DNA of 64,000 bases, taken from the NCBI GenBank assembly GCA_900541565.1, contig UQKB01000002.1, positions 62,001 to 126,000 of the forward strand. Direction: 5' to 3'. Origin of the DNA: an uncultured Oscillospiraceae bacterium. GTDB taxonomy: Bacteria > Bacillota > Clostridia > Oscillospirales > Acutalibacteraceae. The position numbers were made by a program, and so were the translations under genes. The notes beneath the pieces were generated by a model. That model saw only the letters and a list, made by a program, of their open reading frames with translations, was not told where the DNA came from and did no database searches. Below are positions 52,400 to 60,189 of the stretch, in pieces (the first letter of the stretch is position 1; each line of letters opens with the position of its first letter).

Positions 52400-52993
52400 T
52401 CAGCCGCAGTTTGCGACCTGTACCATAGCGTGGCGGATAATTTTTTCACCCGTCTTATACCCCTTTTGAAAAACCTGTGCAATGGTGTTTTCCGCAAGCG
52501 TTTGATCCTCTATGCGGGAAACGGCGTTATGCAGGTTTGGGTCAAACGGTTCGCCCTGTTCCCCAAAGGGTTCCACCTTGAGCTTTGCAAGCGCAGATAA
52601 AAGCTGGCTGCTTACCAGCTCCATCCCTTTTCTAAATTCTTCGGGCGCATCCTTTGCAGACTGCAACGCAGCGTCTATGCTGTCCGCCACCGGCAGAATT
52701 TCCGCAATTGCTTTGGCCGTTGCGTCTGCATATATGTTTTGCTTTTCAATGGTAGTTCGTTTGCGATAATTGTCATACTCCGCAGCTAAGCGCATAAAGC
52801 TTTCCTTTTGCGCTGCAAGCTCTTCCTGCCGTGCTGCAAGCTCTTCCTGCGCTTCTAAAAGCGCCTGTGCGTCTTTTTCCTTTTTGCTTTCTTTCTTTTT
52901 GGGGCTTTTTTCCTTTGGCTGCTCCTCTTTGTGTTGCTGTTTGGCCGCGTCTTTTGTCACGGCCTCTTTTTCTTCCTCTTTTGGCTTACCCAT
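52400..52993 (-). CDS. grpE: Nucleotide exchange factor GrpE
   Basis: A 197-residue DnaK partner that drives ADP release. The N-terminal 60 residues are a Lys/Glu-rich disordered and coiled-coil lead. A long paired helix follows ([34 protein letters not shown], with the family signature), then the beta domain with [19 protein letters not shown] and [30 protein letters not shown] precedes the ATG. It lies between hrcA (54 bases) and dnaK in the heat-shock operon. Confidence 0.96.
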   Translation of the reverse strand: MGKPKEEEKEAVTKDAAKQQHKEEQPKEKSPKKKESKKEKDAQALLEAQEELAARQEELAAQKESFMRLAAEYDNYRKRTTIEKQNIYADATAKAIAEILPVADSIDAALQSAKDAPEEFRKGMELVSSQLLSALAKLKVEPFGEQGEPFDPNLHNAVSRIEDQTLAENTIAQVFQKGYKTGEKIIRHAMVQVANCG

Positions 52994-53047
52994 TTTTATC
53001 CCTTCCTTTCGTCTTCAATCCCTATATTATAAAAGCCAAAACCGTCT

Positions 53048-54076
53048 TTACAGCTCCAGCAGCTCACTGATCAGTGTTCCCACTGTGCTGCAAATTAATT
53101 CCAGCCTGCCTATATTTCGGCTGTAATCCATGCGTACCGGCCCTATAATCCCAACGGCGCCCGCAGGCTGCCCCGCGATCTTGTAACGGCCTGTTATAAC
53201 CGAGCAGTTTTTAAGCTCCTGCCTGCCGCTTTCTTCCCCAATAAAAACGCTTGGATCTTCCTTTGCACACAGCAGCAGGTCGGCCACATCTTTGGAGGCG
53301 TTTAAAAATTTCATAACGCCCCGCACGTCCGCCATATCGTAATCTGCCTGAAACAGCAAATTTGTCTGCCCATGCAGGCTGACGTTCATCCCGGATGCCT
53401 CTTTTGCAGACTCCATAACCGCCATAAGCACATTGGGCATCAGCATGGCAAGCTCTCCGAAGCTGACAGCTGTGGTCTGTATAAACGCGGGCGTTACGTC
53501 CTGGGTAGGCACGCCGCTGAGCGCTTCGTTTAAAAGCCGCCCAAAAACCTTTACAATTTCAGGCGTAAGCACATAATCGCACCGAAACAGCCGGTTCTTC
53601 ACCATGCCGGTTGAAGTGATCAGCACGGCCATCGCCGTTTGCCTGCCCGTTTGCACCAGGTGTATTTTGCGGATCTTCGCGTCGTCCCCGGGCGGCGTAG
53701 TCGAAACAGCCGCATAGCCTGACAACATGGCAAGCACGGCAGAGCCCTCGCTTAAAATGTGCTCCGGGTCGTCTGCGGCGGCAAACAGGGCCGCTTCTAT
53801 GGTTTCCCTGTCTTTTCTTGCAACGTCGCGCGGCTGCATAATATGGTCCAGGTAATGCCTGTAGCCCTTATGCGACGGCACCCTGCCCGCCGATGTATGC
53901 GGCTGGAGCAAATACCCCATTTCTGCCAGGGCAGCCATTTCGCTGCGGACCGTGGCCGAGGATACCGATATATCCAAATGTTCAAGCAACGCTTTAGACC
54001 CCACAGGCTCGCCGGTCTGAATATAGCTTTCTACAATGGCCATAAGGATTTTGCTCTTTCTTGGTGCAAGCTCCAT
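53048..54076 (-). CDS. hrcA: Heat-shock repressor HrcA
   Basis: A 342-residue repressor of CIRCE-controlled genes whose folding depends on GroEL. The N-terminal winged helix (ILMAIVESYIQTGEPVGSKALLEHLDISVSSATVRSEMAAL) and YLLQPHTSAGRVPSHKGYRHYLDHIM are unmistakable, and the C-terminal part has GIIGPVRMDYSR. ATG 54076 has AGGTGG 5 nt ahead; a GTG three codons upstream is the alternative. It is first in hrcA-grpE-dnaK-dnaJ-prmA, directly behind a CIRCE element, so it represses its own operon. Confidence 0.97.
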   Translation of the reverse strand: MELAPRKSKILMAIVESYIQTGEPVGSKALLEHLDISVSSATVRSEMAALAEMGYLLQPHTSAGRVPSHKGYRHYLDHIMQPRDVARKDRETIEAALFAAADDPEHILSEGSAVLAMLSGYAAVSTTPPGDDAKIRKIHLVQTGRQTAMAVLITSTGMVKNRLFRCDYVLTPEIVKVFGRLLNEALSGVPTQDVTPAFIQTTAVSFGELAMLMPNVLMAVMESAKEASGMNVSLHGQTNLLFQADYDMADVRGVMKFLNASKDVADLLLCAKEDPSVFIGEESGRQELKNCSVITGRYKIAGQPAGAVGIIGPVRMDYSRNIGRLELICSTVGTLISELLEL

Positions 54077-54119
54077 ATCTTCCACCTCTTTTCAGGGTAT
54101 GCCAACAGCCTGTCAGTTG

Positions 54120-54146
54120 TTAGCACTCTAAAGGCAAGAGTGCTAA
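54120..54146 (-). promoter_or_regulatory. CIRCE operator (HrcA binding site)
   Basis: The perfect consensus inverted repeat TTAGCACTC, 9 nt, GAGTGCTAA. It lies between the promoter and hrcA, where bound HrcA blocks transcription. Confidence 0.97.
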
Positions 54147-54155
54147 TCTGACTAT

Positions 54156-54184
54156 AATTTACCATTGGAGCGGGTATTTGTCAA
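54156..54184 (-). promoter_or_regulatory. hrcA operon promoter
   Basis: TTGACA (54179-54184), 17 bp, TAAATT (54156-54161) on the minus strand. The CIRCE element starts about 10 bases downstream. Confidence 0.75.
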
Positions 54185-54273
54185 GGGGTTTATTTGTAAA
54201 CTAATTATTAATATCGCCCGTTTTTAACGCTTTTTTCCTGTGCCGGGCAAAAAAGCGGATTTTTTATTTTCTA

Positions 54274-54302
54274 TTGACTTAACTGTGTGAATTTACTATA
54301 CT
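54274..54302 (+). promoter_or_regulatory. Promoter of the small membrane protein pair
   Basis: TTGACT, 17 bp, TATACT, about 30 bases before the first start codon, divergent from hrcA. Confidence 0.72.
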
Positions 54303-54334
54303 TTGATTTAGATAAAGAAAAGGAGAACGGCGTT

Positions 54335-54655
54335 ATGTGGATTGCAATTCTTTCCGCTTTTATATGCCTGCTGATTGCGGTGATCCTTTTTACGCCGCTT
54401 TTCCGCGGTGTACCGCTTTTTCGCCCTGTTGCGCTCTTTTTCATATTTGAAGGCGCATGGGTGCTTGCAAATTTCCTGGTTACACAAATCTGGCCGGGAA
54501 CGGATGCAATGCAGTGGATTCATTACACGGGGATTATTGTGTTTGGCGGGTATCTTCTGCTCTGCCTGTTTTACAGCCGTCCCAGAAAGGGAAAAGACGA
54601 AAAGCGGCAGGAAAAAGCAAAAAAGCGCAAAACACGCAGAGAAACAAAGAGGTAA
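54335..54655 (+). CDS. Hypothetical small membrane protein
   Basis: A 106-residue protein with three hydrophobic segments (WIAILSAFICLLIAVILFTPL, VALFFIFEGAWVLANFLVTQI, IIVFGGYLLLCLFY) and a very basic C-terminus of about 25 residues (RKGKDEKRQEKAKKRKTRRE). ATG 54335 has AAGGAG 9 nt ahead; the frame begins 16 codons earlier but inside the promoter. It is followed after 9 bases by a second small membrane protein. The family is not recognised. The basic tail could contact RNA or phospholipid heads. Confidence 0.78.
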   Translation: MWIAILSAFICLLIAVILFTPLFRGVPLFRPVALFFIFEGAWVLANFLVTQIWPGTDAMQWIHYTGIIVFGGYLLLCLFYSRPRKGKDEKRQEKAKKRKTRRETKR

Positions 54656-54664
54656 AAGCTGTAA

Positions 54665-54946
54665 ATGGGTTATGTGTATGCCGCCATGTGGCTGATTGTA
54701 GGAATTTACCTGATTTATACCGGCGCAAAAGAAAACAGGCTTTTCTGTTTTTTAGGCGCTTATTTTGTCTTTCTTTCCATTTGGTGGTTTGTTGACGAAT
54801 GGATACCGGTAAATATGCTTGACGGCGTTTACGCTGTGGTGCTGCGCTGTATATCCGGCGCGGTGCTGCTGACAGCGGTGGTCATATACGTTATACAGAA
54901 AAAGGCAAAAAAACACAACAGCCACAGCGGCGATAAAGACGGCTGA
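54665..54946 (+). CDS. Hypothetical small membrane protein
   Basis: A 93-residue protein with three hydrophobic helices (YVYAAMWLIVGIYLIYTG, RLFCFLGAYFVFLSIWWFV, VVLRCISGAVLLTAVVIYVI) and a short Lys/His-rich end. GAGG lies 12 nt before the ATG, a weak spacing, so translation may be coupled to the gene 9 bases upstream. The pair occupies the space between the hrcA promoter and ytaF. Family and role are unknown. Confidence 0.72.
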   Translation: MGYVYAAMWLIVGIYLIYTGAKENRLFCFLGAYFVFLSIWWFVDEWIPVNMLDGVYAVVLRCISGAVLLTAVVIYVIQKKAKKHNSHSGDKDG

Positions 54947-55010
54947 TCATGCACCGGGACGGTTTTCCGTCCCTTTTTTATTTATCCTATTTCTAACTGC
55001 CCGTTGTCGT

Positions 55011-55039
55011 TTGACACACGATCGACCTGCCTGCATACT
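55011..55039 (+). promoter_or_regulatory. Candidate ytaF promoter
   Basis: TTGACA, 17 bp, CATACT. A TATAAT lies 2 bases further but would need a 22-bp spacer. A leader of about 175 bases follows. Confidence 0.55.
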
Positions 55040-55106
55040 ATAATACTGTGCGGAAACGAAGCTTCTTTTTCCGCTTTATATAGAAAGGGCGGTAAAGCCC
55101 TTCCCG

Positions 55107-55142
55107 GCGCCGGCCGGAGGGCCATGGCCCTCCGGCCGGCGC
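55107..55142. repeat. 36-bp perfect GC palindrome in the ytaF leader
   Basis: Eighteen bases starting GCGCCGGCC are followed directly by their exact reverse complement, with centre CCATGG and no spacer. A smaller hairpin (AAGGGC/GCCCTT, 55085-55102) lies just before it. Confidence 0.9.
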
Positions 55143-55185
55143 TATACGCCCACGATGCAGGAAATCCCATTGTCACAAAATATAC

Positions 55186-55216
55186 GCACCCCCATATTTT
55201 GTTAAAAAGGGGGTGC
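55186..55216 (+). promoter_or_regulatory. Hairpin covering the ytaF ribosome site
   Basis: GCACCCCC pairs with GGGGGTGC across 15 nt. The second arm contains the AGGGGGTG ribosome site, 6 nt before the TTG start, so this RNA stem should block translation when formed. Confidence 0.7.
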
Positions 55217-55220
55217 TTAA

Positions 55221-55769
55221 TTGAGTGCGCTGCTGCTTGCCGTCTCTTTAAGCATGGACGCATTGGGAATCGGCATATCGTATGGGCTGCGGGGGATAAA
55301 AACTTCCGCTGCTGCAAAGCTTGTCATTGCGCTTATTTCCGTTATTTTTACAGCCGCCGCCGTCTTCTTTGGGAAGCTTTTGCTGCTTGTGATCCCCGCA
55401 GGCACAGCAAAGCTTCTTGGCGCGCTGATGCTGCTTGCCTTTGGAGCGTATATTGTCTGTTCCGGCCTGCTGAAAAAACCGGAGCAGTTTGACAGCGACT
55501 GCTCCAAGCACATAGACCGTGCCGAAGCGTTATATCTTGGGGTCGCGCTTTCCATAGATTCCTTTGGCGCCGGGATCCTCTTTGCTGTTACGGGGGTAAC
55601 CTCTTACTTTGTTCCCTTTCTTGTGGGCATATGCCAGCTTTCATTTTTGTGCAGCGGGATTGGGCTTGGCAAAAAAATTACGTCGTTTAAACGGATCCCG
55701 CAAAATTTGTTCGCCGTATTTTCCGGTATTCTGCTCATTGTAATTGCCCTGCTGCGCCTGGTCTTATAG
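55221..55769 (+). CDS. ytaF: YtaF/MntP-family membrane protein (putative cation exporter)
   Basis: A 182-residue protein with six helices in two inverted halves. The duplicated family motif occurs as SLSMDALGIGISYGLRG and again as ALSIDSFGAGILFAVTG, each with the membrane-embedded Asp. This is the MntP/YtaF group; MntP exports manganese, while YtaF is named a sporulation protein in Bacillus. The start is a TTG after a G-rich site that is itself in a hairpin. It is monocistronic with a long structured leader, so RNA-level control is likely. The ion is unproven. Confidence 0.9.
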   Translation: MSALLLAVSLSMDALGIGISYGLRGIKTSAAAKLVIALISVIFTAAAVFFGKLLLLVIPAGTAKLLGALMLLAFGAYIVCSGLLKKPEQFDSDCSKHIDRAEALYLGVALSIDSFGAGILFAVTGVTSYFVPFLVGICQLSFLCSGIGLGKKITSFKRIPQNLFAVFSGILLIVIALLRLVL

Positions 55770-55839
55770 ATACCGGAAAATTGATCCATACTATATTTTG
55801 TGTCCCACACTTTTTTTGCAAAAAAACTGTGAAAAATGC

Positions 55840-55868
55840 TTGCATTTTCGTTAAAATAATGCTAGTAT
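55840..55868 (+). promoter_or_regulatory. rpsT promoter
   Basis: TTGCAT, 17 bp, TAGTAT, with a leader of about 30 bases to the start codon. Confidence 0.65.
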
Positions 55869-55905
55869 GATTTGTACACGAATCTGAGCAAAAGGAGGTG
55901 GGACC

Positions 55906-56166
55906 ATGCCAAATATCAAATCAGCAAAAAAGCGCGTTAAGGTGATTGCTGTAAAAACAGCCAGAAACAAGGCCTGCAAATCTGCTTTAAAAACAACGCT
56001 TAAGAAAGCTTATATGGCTGTCGAGAACAACTCGGCCGACAAGACAGAAGCGGTACGTCTTGCAATGAAGAAAATTGATCAGGCGGCTGCAAAAGGGATC
56101 CTGCACAAGAACACCGCTGCAAGAAGCAAGTCCGCACTTGCCCGCAAGCTCAACGCTTCCGCATAA
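55906..56166 (+). CDS. rpsT: Ribosomal protein S20
   Basis: An 86-residue primary 16S rRNA-binding protein of the small subunit. [25 protein letters not shown] at the N-terminus, the three long basic helices, and [21 protein letters not shown] at the end are diagnostic. AAAGGAGG precedes the ATG. It is monocistronic, with its own promoter and terminator. The gpr and holA neighbours common elsewhere are not present. Confidence 0.98.
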   Translation: MPNIKSAKKRVKVIAVKTARNKACKSALKTTLKKAYMAVENNSADKTEAVRLAMKKIDQAAAKGILHKNTAARSKSALARKLNASA

Positions 56167-56186
56167 GATTTTTGAGCGTAAAACGC

Positions 56187-56213
56187 AAAAGCAGAGCAAT
56201 TTGCCCTGCTTTT
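56187..56213 (+). terminator. rpsT terminator
   Basis: AAAAGCAG pairs with CTGCTTTT, with an inner GCAA/TTGC pairing, followed by a T-rich run. Confidence 0.8.
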
Positions 56214-56321
56214 TTTGTTTTTACACGGGTATTTTTCTTTTATGTTTTCCTGTTTTTTCCGACATTTTTTTAACACGGTTTGAACATTCCCTGAATTTTA
56301 TTTTTCGCTTTTATAAGACGG

Positions 56322-56350
56322 TTGACTTTTTTTTAAAAACTGGGTATGAT
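56322..56350 (+). promoter_or_regulatory. Promoter of the 49-residue peptide gene
   Basis: TTGACT, 17 bp, TATGAT, about 40 bases before the start codon. Confidence 0.7.
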
Positions 56351-56392
56351 AGTACTATAATTACCGTATAAATTTATTTGGGGGTATTTGTT

Positions 56393-56542
56393 ATGAAAAA
56401 AAGTAAACTTGGCGTTTTCCTTGCAATTATTGCCTCCGTAGCTGCGGTTACCGCCGCGGTTACCGCTTTTTTAATTATTAAGGAAAAGAAAAGGAAAGAT
56501 GACGAAGAGTTGGAGCGGTATTTGGACTGCTCGATCCAGTAA
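56393..56542 (+). CDS. 49-residue single-helix membrane peptide
   Basis: A small protein easily missed by length filters. It starts MKKSKLGVFLAIIASVAAV; one Ala/Val-rich hydrophobic helix (about residues 7-29) is followed by a charged cytosolic tail (KEKKRKDDEELERYLDCSIQ). GGGGG lies 8 nt before the ATG. It has its own near-consensus promoter and a strong terminator, so it is a stand-alone gene. With the helix near the N-terminus it resembles neither a holin nor a typical toxin. A bitopic regulator of a membrane complex is conceivable, but nothing shows it. Confidence 0.8.
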   Translation: MKKSKLGVFLAIIASVAAVTAAVTAFLIIKEKKRKDDEELERYLDCSIQ

Positions 56543-56555
56543 CAAAGTAAACACG

Positions 56556-56583
56556 AACAGGACAGCATGTATGCTGTCCTGTT
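56556..56583. terminator. Strong terminator between convergent genes
   Basis: AACAGGACAGCA pairs with TGCTGTCCTGTT across a 4-nt loop. A T-run follows on plus, and the convergent CBS gene can use it from the other side. Confidence 0.88.
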
Positions 56584-56605
56584 TTTTGGTTTTATGCACT
56601 TTTTT

Positions 56606-57043
56606 CTACTGCGCAACGGCCTGCAGGGGCCTTTTTTCTTCCTGCCACTGGTTTTGGTAAAAATATTTTAGAACATCCCGCCTTGTCACGATCCCCATAA
56701 AGGATCCCCGGTCGTCGGTCACAGGCACAAAGTTTTGATCCATCGCTTTTAACAAAAGCGCATCCATCGTTATGTTCACCCGCACGGCGGGGTTCCATCC
56801 CGCTTTTAAAATATCGCGCACCGTATATTTTTCCTCGTCCTTCAGGCTTTGGCCGCCGTTGTCCAGCACGCTCCATAAAAAATCCCCTTCGCTGACCGTT
56901 CCAACGTATGTACCGTCCCTTGCGATAACCGGGATCGCCGTATACCCGTGGTAACGCATTTTTTCAAGCCCTTGCCGCAGCGTATTATCTTCATACAAAA
57001 AAGCTACATCGCATTTGGGCTTTAAAAGCATAACAATATTCAT
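56606..57043 (-). CDS. CBS-domain pair protein
   Basis: A 145-residue protein made of two CBS motifs in tandem (about 10-65, LRQGLEKMRYHGYTAIPVIARDGTYVGTVSEGDFLW; and 75-130, KAMDQNFVPVTDDRGSFMGIVTRRDVLKYFY). Such pairs bind adenosine nucleotides and sense energy state, usually attached to another enzyme; here they stand alone. ATG 57043 has GGAAGG 5 nt upstream; the frame extends into non-coding DNA. It is monocistronic. The partner protein is unknown. Confidence 0.92.
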   Translation of the reverse strand: MNIVMLLKPKCDVAFLYEDNTLRQGLEKMRYHGYTAIPVIARDGTYVGTVSEGDFLWSVLDNGGQSLKDEEKYTVRDILKAGWNPAVRVNITMDALLLKAMDQNFVPVTDDRGSFMGIVTRRDVLKYFYQNQWQEEKRPLQAVAQ

Positions 57044-57165
57044 GTAAACCTTCCTTTTAAGCTGTATTTGCTTTTTATTATAGCAGGTCTTTTCCAAAAA
57101 TTTGAAAACAAATTGTAACATTCACGCAGCCGGCTGAATTTTTGGAACCCCTCTCCCCATAGTTG

Positions 57166-57205
57166 CAGACATTCCCCGGAGGAAAACTCCTCCGGGGAAT
57201 GTCTG
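57166..57205. terminator. 18-bp perfect hairpin downstream of spoVAE
   Basis: Eighteen paired bases (outer CAGACATTCC) with loop AAAC, and TTTTTT on the plus-strand side. Seen from spoVAE the tract is A-rich and precedes the stem, as at 636-680 after spoIIID. Confidence 0.7.
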
Positions 57206-57222
57206 TTTTTTGCCCGGTTGCG

Positions 57223-57579
57223 TTATTTTTCCCTTGGCTTTGCTATCAGCGACCCCAGGTAGCCAAATACAATTGCCGCCGTAACCCCCGCCGCAGCGGC
57301 GGTGATTCCACCGGTAAGCGCCCCGATCAGCCCGTTTGCCGCTACCGCCTTTCTGACACCCTCGGCCATGGTATAGCCAAAACCGGAAAGCGGAACCGTT
57401 GCGCCGGCGCCGGCAAAATCTACAATCGGCTCATACAAGCCCACCGCCCCTAAAACTACGCCCAGAACAACAAAGGCAACCAGTATTCTTGCGGGTGTAA
57501 GCTTTGTTTTGTCAATCAGGATCTGCCCGATCACGCAAATGATTCCGCCTACCCAAAACGCATTTAAGTAATCCAGCAT
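57223..57579 (-). CDS. spoVAE: Stage V sporulation protein AE (SpoVAE)
   Basis: A 118-residue membrane protein of the SpoVA channel, which moves dipicolinic acid into the forespore and out at germination. Four hydrophobic stretches and the motifs FWVGGIICVIGQILIDKTKLTPARILV, GLYEPIVDFAGAGATVPLSGFG and GVTAAIVFGYLGSLIAKP match SpoVAE (the AEb type). The ATG at 57579 fits the family start and has AAGGAAGG 10 nt upstream; the open frame extends 27 codons further. SpoVAC and SpoVAD, its usual neighbours, are not in the window. Confidence 0.92.
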   Translation of the reverse strand: MLDYLNAFWVGGIICVIGQILIDKTKLTPARILVAFVVLGVVLGAVGLYEPIVDFAGAGATVPLSGFGYTMAEGVRKAVAANGLIGALTGGITAAAAGVTAAIVFGYLGSLIAKPREK

Positions 57580-57823
57580 AAGCACATCGCCTTCCTTTTC
57601 ATGTTTTAATAAAAACCGCCGTATGGCTTTATTTTTGTCCGTTTTTTTAATGGTATACATATTGAAAAATGGCGCATTCAGTGCTAAAATATTTGTTAAT
57701 GTTGTAAAGTGGGGAAATGTATTGTTTTATGCGTGCAAACACCGTATTCAAACCGGTATATTCTGGCATGTTTTTATATTTTTTTCTGCTTTTTGAATAT
57801 GTATAGTAAAGCAGAAGCGCCTT

Positions 57824-57841
57824 GCCGCAAAGCTTTGCGGC
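57824..57841. repeat. 18-bp palindrome in the rnfC leader
   Basis: GCCGCAAAG followed at once by its reverse complement, 23 bases before the rnfC start. Upstream TATAGT (57802-57807) is the only -10 candidate and has a poor -35. It could be an operator or an RNA stem near the ribosome site. Confidence 0.6.
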
Positions 57842-57864
57842 TTTAGAAAGGATTGGGGCTTTTT

Positions 57865-59238
57865 ATGAAATCGGTCGTTTTAAAATTTCCTTTACATCCG
57901 TTTAGAACACGCGGCGGCGTCAAAGCGCCGCACAGAAAAACCACCGCGCATTACGAGTCTGTCATGATGCCGCCCCCGCAAGAGGTGGTTATCCCCATGC
58001 AGCAGCATATCGGAGCGCCGTGTAAGCCGGTGGTCAAAGCGGGCGATCCCGTATGTGTCGGCCAGATAATTGGTAACAGCGACGCATACGTAAGCGCGCC
58101 GATTCATGCAAGCGTTTCGGGCGTGGTAAAAAAACGAACAAGCGTTTTGCTACCCGACGGAACAAGGTGCGACGCAGTGGTCATTGCTTCCGACGGGCAA
58201 ATGCGCAAGTGCGCCGACATAAAGCCCCCTGTTGTCAACAGCCTTTCCGACCTTCTTAAGGCTGTACGGGCAAGCGGGCTTGTAGGCCTTGGCGGCGCCG
58301 GCTTTCCCGCGCATGTAAAGCTGAACATTCCCCAAGGCAGGAAAATAGATACCCTGATTATCAACGCGGCTGAATGCGAGCCGTACATTACCGCCGACCA
58401 TAGAGAAGCCCTGGAAAACTCCTGGGCAGTTATGAGCGGCATTTATGCGGTCAAGCGCTTGCTGGGCATTGACAGGGTTATAATTGGTGTTGAAGACAAC
58501 AAACCCGATGTAATTGAAACACTGCGCCGTATTGCCGACAGCAAAACAAACGACCCGGACGACGCCGTGCGCGTGCTCTCTTTAAAGGCCCGTTATCCAC
58601 AAGGGGCTGAAAAGGTATTGGTGCAGGCCTGTACAGGCAGGGTTATCCCCGCAGGGAAGCTGCCTGCAGACGTTTCCTGCATGGTTATGAACGTAACCTC
58701 TATCGCCTTTTTGGCAAATTATCTAAAAACAGGCATGCCGCTTGTAAGCAAGCGCATTACCGTTGACGGCGGCGCCATTACCCGGCCGCGCAATGTGATC
58801 GTTCCCATTGGCACGCCCATTTGCGATATTGTTGCCTTTTGCGGCGGATATAAATCCCCGCCCGGTAAAATTTTGATGGGCGGTCCCATGATGGGGCTTG
58901 CCCTTACAGACGACACGCTGCCTGTACTCAAGCAAAACAACGCGATCCTTTGCTTTACAGAAAAAGAAGCCAAACTGCCGCCCTCCAGTGCCTGCATCCG
59001 CTGTGGAAAATGCGTACAAAGCTGCCCGATGCACCTGGTTCCCCCGCTGATCAGCCGCAGTATAAAGCTGAAAGATATGGAAGCGCTGCAAAAGCAGGGC
59101 GTAATGACCTGTATGGAATGTGGCTGCTGCGCGTACAGCTGCCCTGCAAACCGGCCGATTGTGCAGAATATGCGGTTGGGCAAATCTATGCTCAAGGATT
59201 TTCTTTCCAGACAGCCCATGCAGAAAAAGGAGGGATAA
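57865..59238 (+). CDS. rnfC: Rnf complex subunit RnfC
   Basis: A 457-residue peripheral subunit of the ion-pumping ferredoxin:NAD oxidoreductase; it is the NADH-interacting module with FMN and Fe-S centres. HPFRTRGGVKAPHRK, GLVGLGGAGFPAHVKL (the NuoF-like nucleotide loop) and NAAECEPYITADHR are present, then two 4Fe-4S motifs, CIRCGKCVQSCP and CMECGCCAYSCP. The ATG at 57865 is taken as start; an in-frame TTG four codons earlier is nearer to AAAGGA. It is first of rnfCDGEAB, 3 bases ahead of rnfD. Confidence 0.97.
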   Translation: MKSVVLKFPLHPFRTRGGVKAPHRKTTAHYESVMMPPPQEVVIPMQQHIGAPCKPVVKAGDPVCVGQIIGNSDAYVSAPIHASVSGVVKKRTSVLLPDGTRCDAVVIASDGQMRKCADIKPPVVNSLSDLLKAVRASGLVGLGGAGFPAHVKLNIPQGRKIDTLIINAAECEPYITADHREALENSWAVMSGIYAVKRLLGIDRVIIGVEDNKPDVIETLRRIADSKTNDPDDAVRVLSLKARYPQGAEKVLVQACTGRVIPAGKLPADVSCMVMNVTSIAFLANYLKTGMPLVSKRITVDGGAITRPRNVIVPIGTPICDIVAFCGGYKSPPGKILMGGPMMGLALTDDTLPVLKQNNAILCFTEKEAKLPPSSACIRCGKCVQSCPMHLVPPLISRSIKLKDMEALQKQGVMTCMECGCCAYSCPANRPIVQNMRLGKSMLKDFLSRQPMQKKEG

Positions 59239-59241
59239 CGG

Positions 59242-60189
59242 ATGGAACAAAAGCTTTATGTATCGTCTTCGCCGCATATGTGCCAGGGCGGTTCCACCCG
59301 CCGTATCATGCGCGACGTCATTCTTGCGCTGCTCCCTGCCGTTATTGCTTCCGTGGTTCTGTTCGGGCCGCGCAGCCTGCTTGTAATCGGCGTATGCATC
59401 CTATGCGCTGTATTTTTTGAATTTATCAGCAGAAAAATTATGAAGCGCGACAATACAATTGGCGACCTGAGCGCCGTTGTAACCGGGCTTTTGCTCGCTT
59501 TAAATCTTCCGTCCGGCATTCCGCTGCTGATTGCAGCGTTCGGCCCGCTTGTGGCGATTGTCGTGGTCAAGCAGATGTTTGGCGGGATCGGCCAGAACTT
59601 TGTGAACCCTGCCCTTGCGGCAAGAATTGTTCTGCTTGTTTCATTCCCTGTACAGATGACAACCTGGCCCCCCGCGTTTTCTTATATGCAGCAGGTGGAC
59701 GCCGTTACAAGCGCTACGCCGCTTGCAAATAATGCAAACGGAATAACCACGCCGTACTTTGACCTTTTTATGGGAACAACCGGCGGCTGCCTTGGGGAAA
59801 CCTGCGCGGTTGCACTGCTGCTCGGCGGAATTTATCTAATTATAAGAAAAGTGATTACGCCGACCATCCCGCTGTGCTTTATCGGTTCTGTTTTTCTATT
59901 GTCCTGGCTTTTGGGGCAGGATCCGGTTTTTCATATTCTTTCCGGCGGCGTGCTGTTGGGCGCTATATTTATGGCCACCGACTACACCACCTCGCCCATC
60001 ACCTTTGCGGGCAAAATCCTTTTTGGGATCGGCTGCGGTGTGATCACCGTACTGATCCGTCTTTATGCAAATCTGCCCGAAGGCGTTTCCTTCGCCATTA
60101 TTTTGATGAATATCCTTGTCCCGCTGATTGAAAGGCTGACGTTCCCCAAGCCCTTTGGAGAGGAGAAGAAAAAGCATGAAAAGTCTTAA
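59242..60189 (+). CDS. rnfD: Rnf complex subunit RnfD
   Basis: A 315-residue membrane subunit related to NqrB. Multiple helices, LNLPSGIPLLIAAFGPLVAI, MFGGIGQNFVNPALAARI and the flavinylation region DAVTSATPLA, where the Thr should carry covalent FMN. MATDYTTSPITFAGK is a further family signature. Together with RnfG it passes electrons across the membrane. It overlaps rnfG by 14 bases. Confidence 0.97.
   Translation: MEQKLYVSSSPHMCQGGSTRRIMRDVILALLPAVIASVVLFGPRSLLVIGVCILCAVFFEFISRKIMKRDNTIGDLSAVVTGLLLALNLPSGIPLLIAAFGPLVAIVVVKQMFGGIGQNFVNPALAARIVLLVSFPVQMTTWPPAFSYMQQVDAVTSATPLANNANGITTPYFDLFMGTTGGCLGETCAVALLLGGIYLIIRKVITPTIPLCFIGSVFLLSWLLGQDPVFHILSGGVLLGAIFMATDYTTSPITFAGKILFGIGCGVITVLIRLYANLPEGVSFAIILMNILVPLIERLTFPKPFGEEKKKHEKS

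Noticed and set aside
55040..55220. yybP-ykoY manganese riboswitch before ytaF
   Set aside because: The leader is structured but lacks the conserved GGGGAGUA-type loop that I would expect; kept as an unclassified leader instead.
57661..57864. Rex operator upstream of rnfC
   Set aside because: Only one half-site (TTGTTAA at 57693-57699) is present, without the inverted partner.
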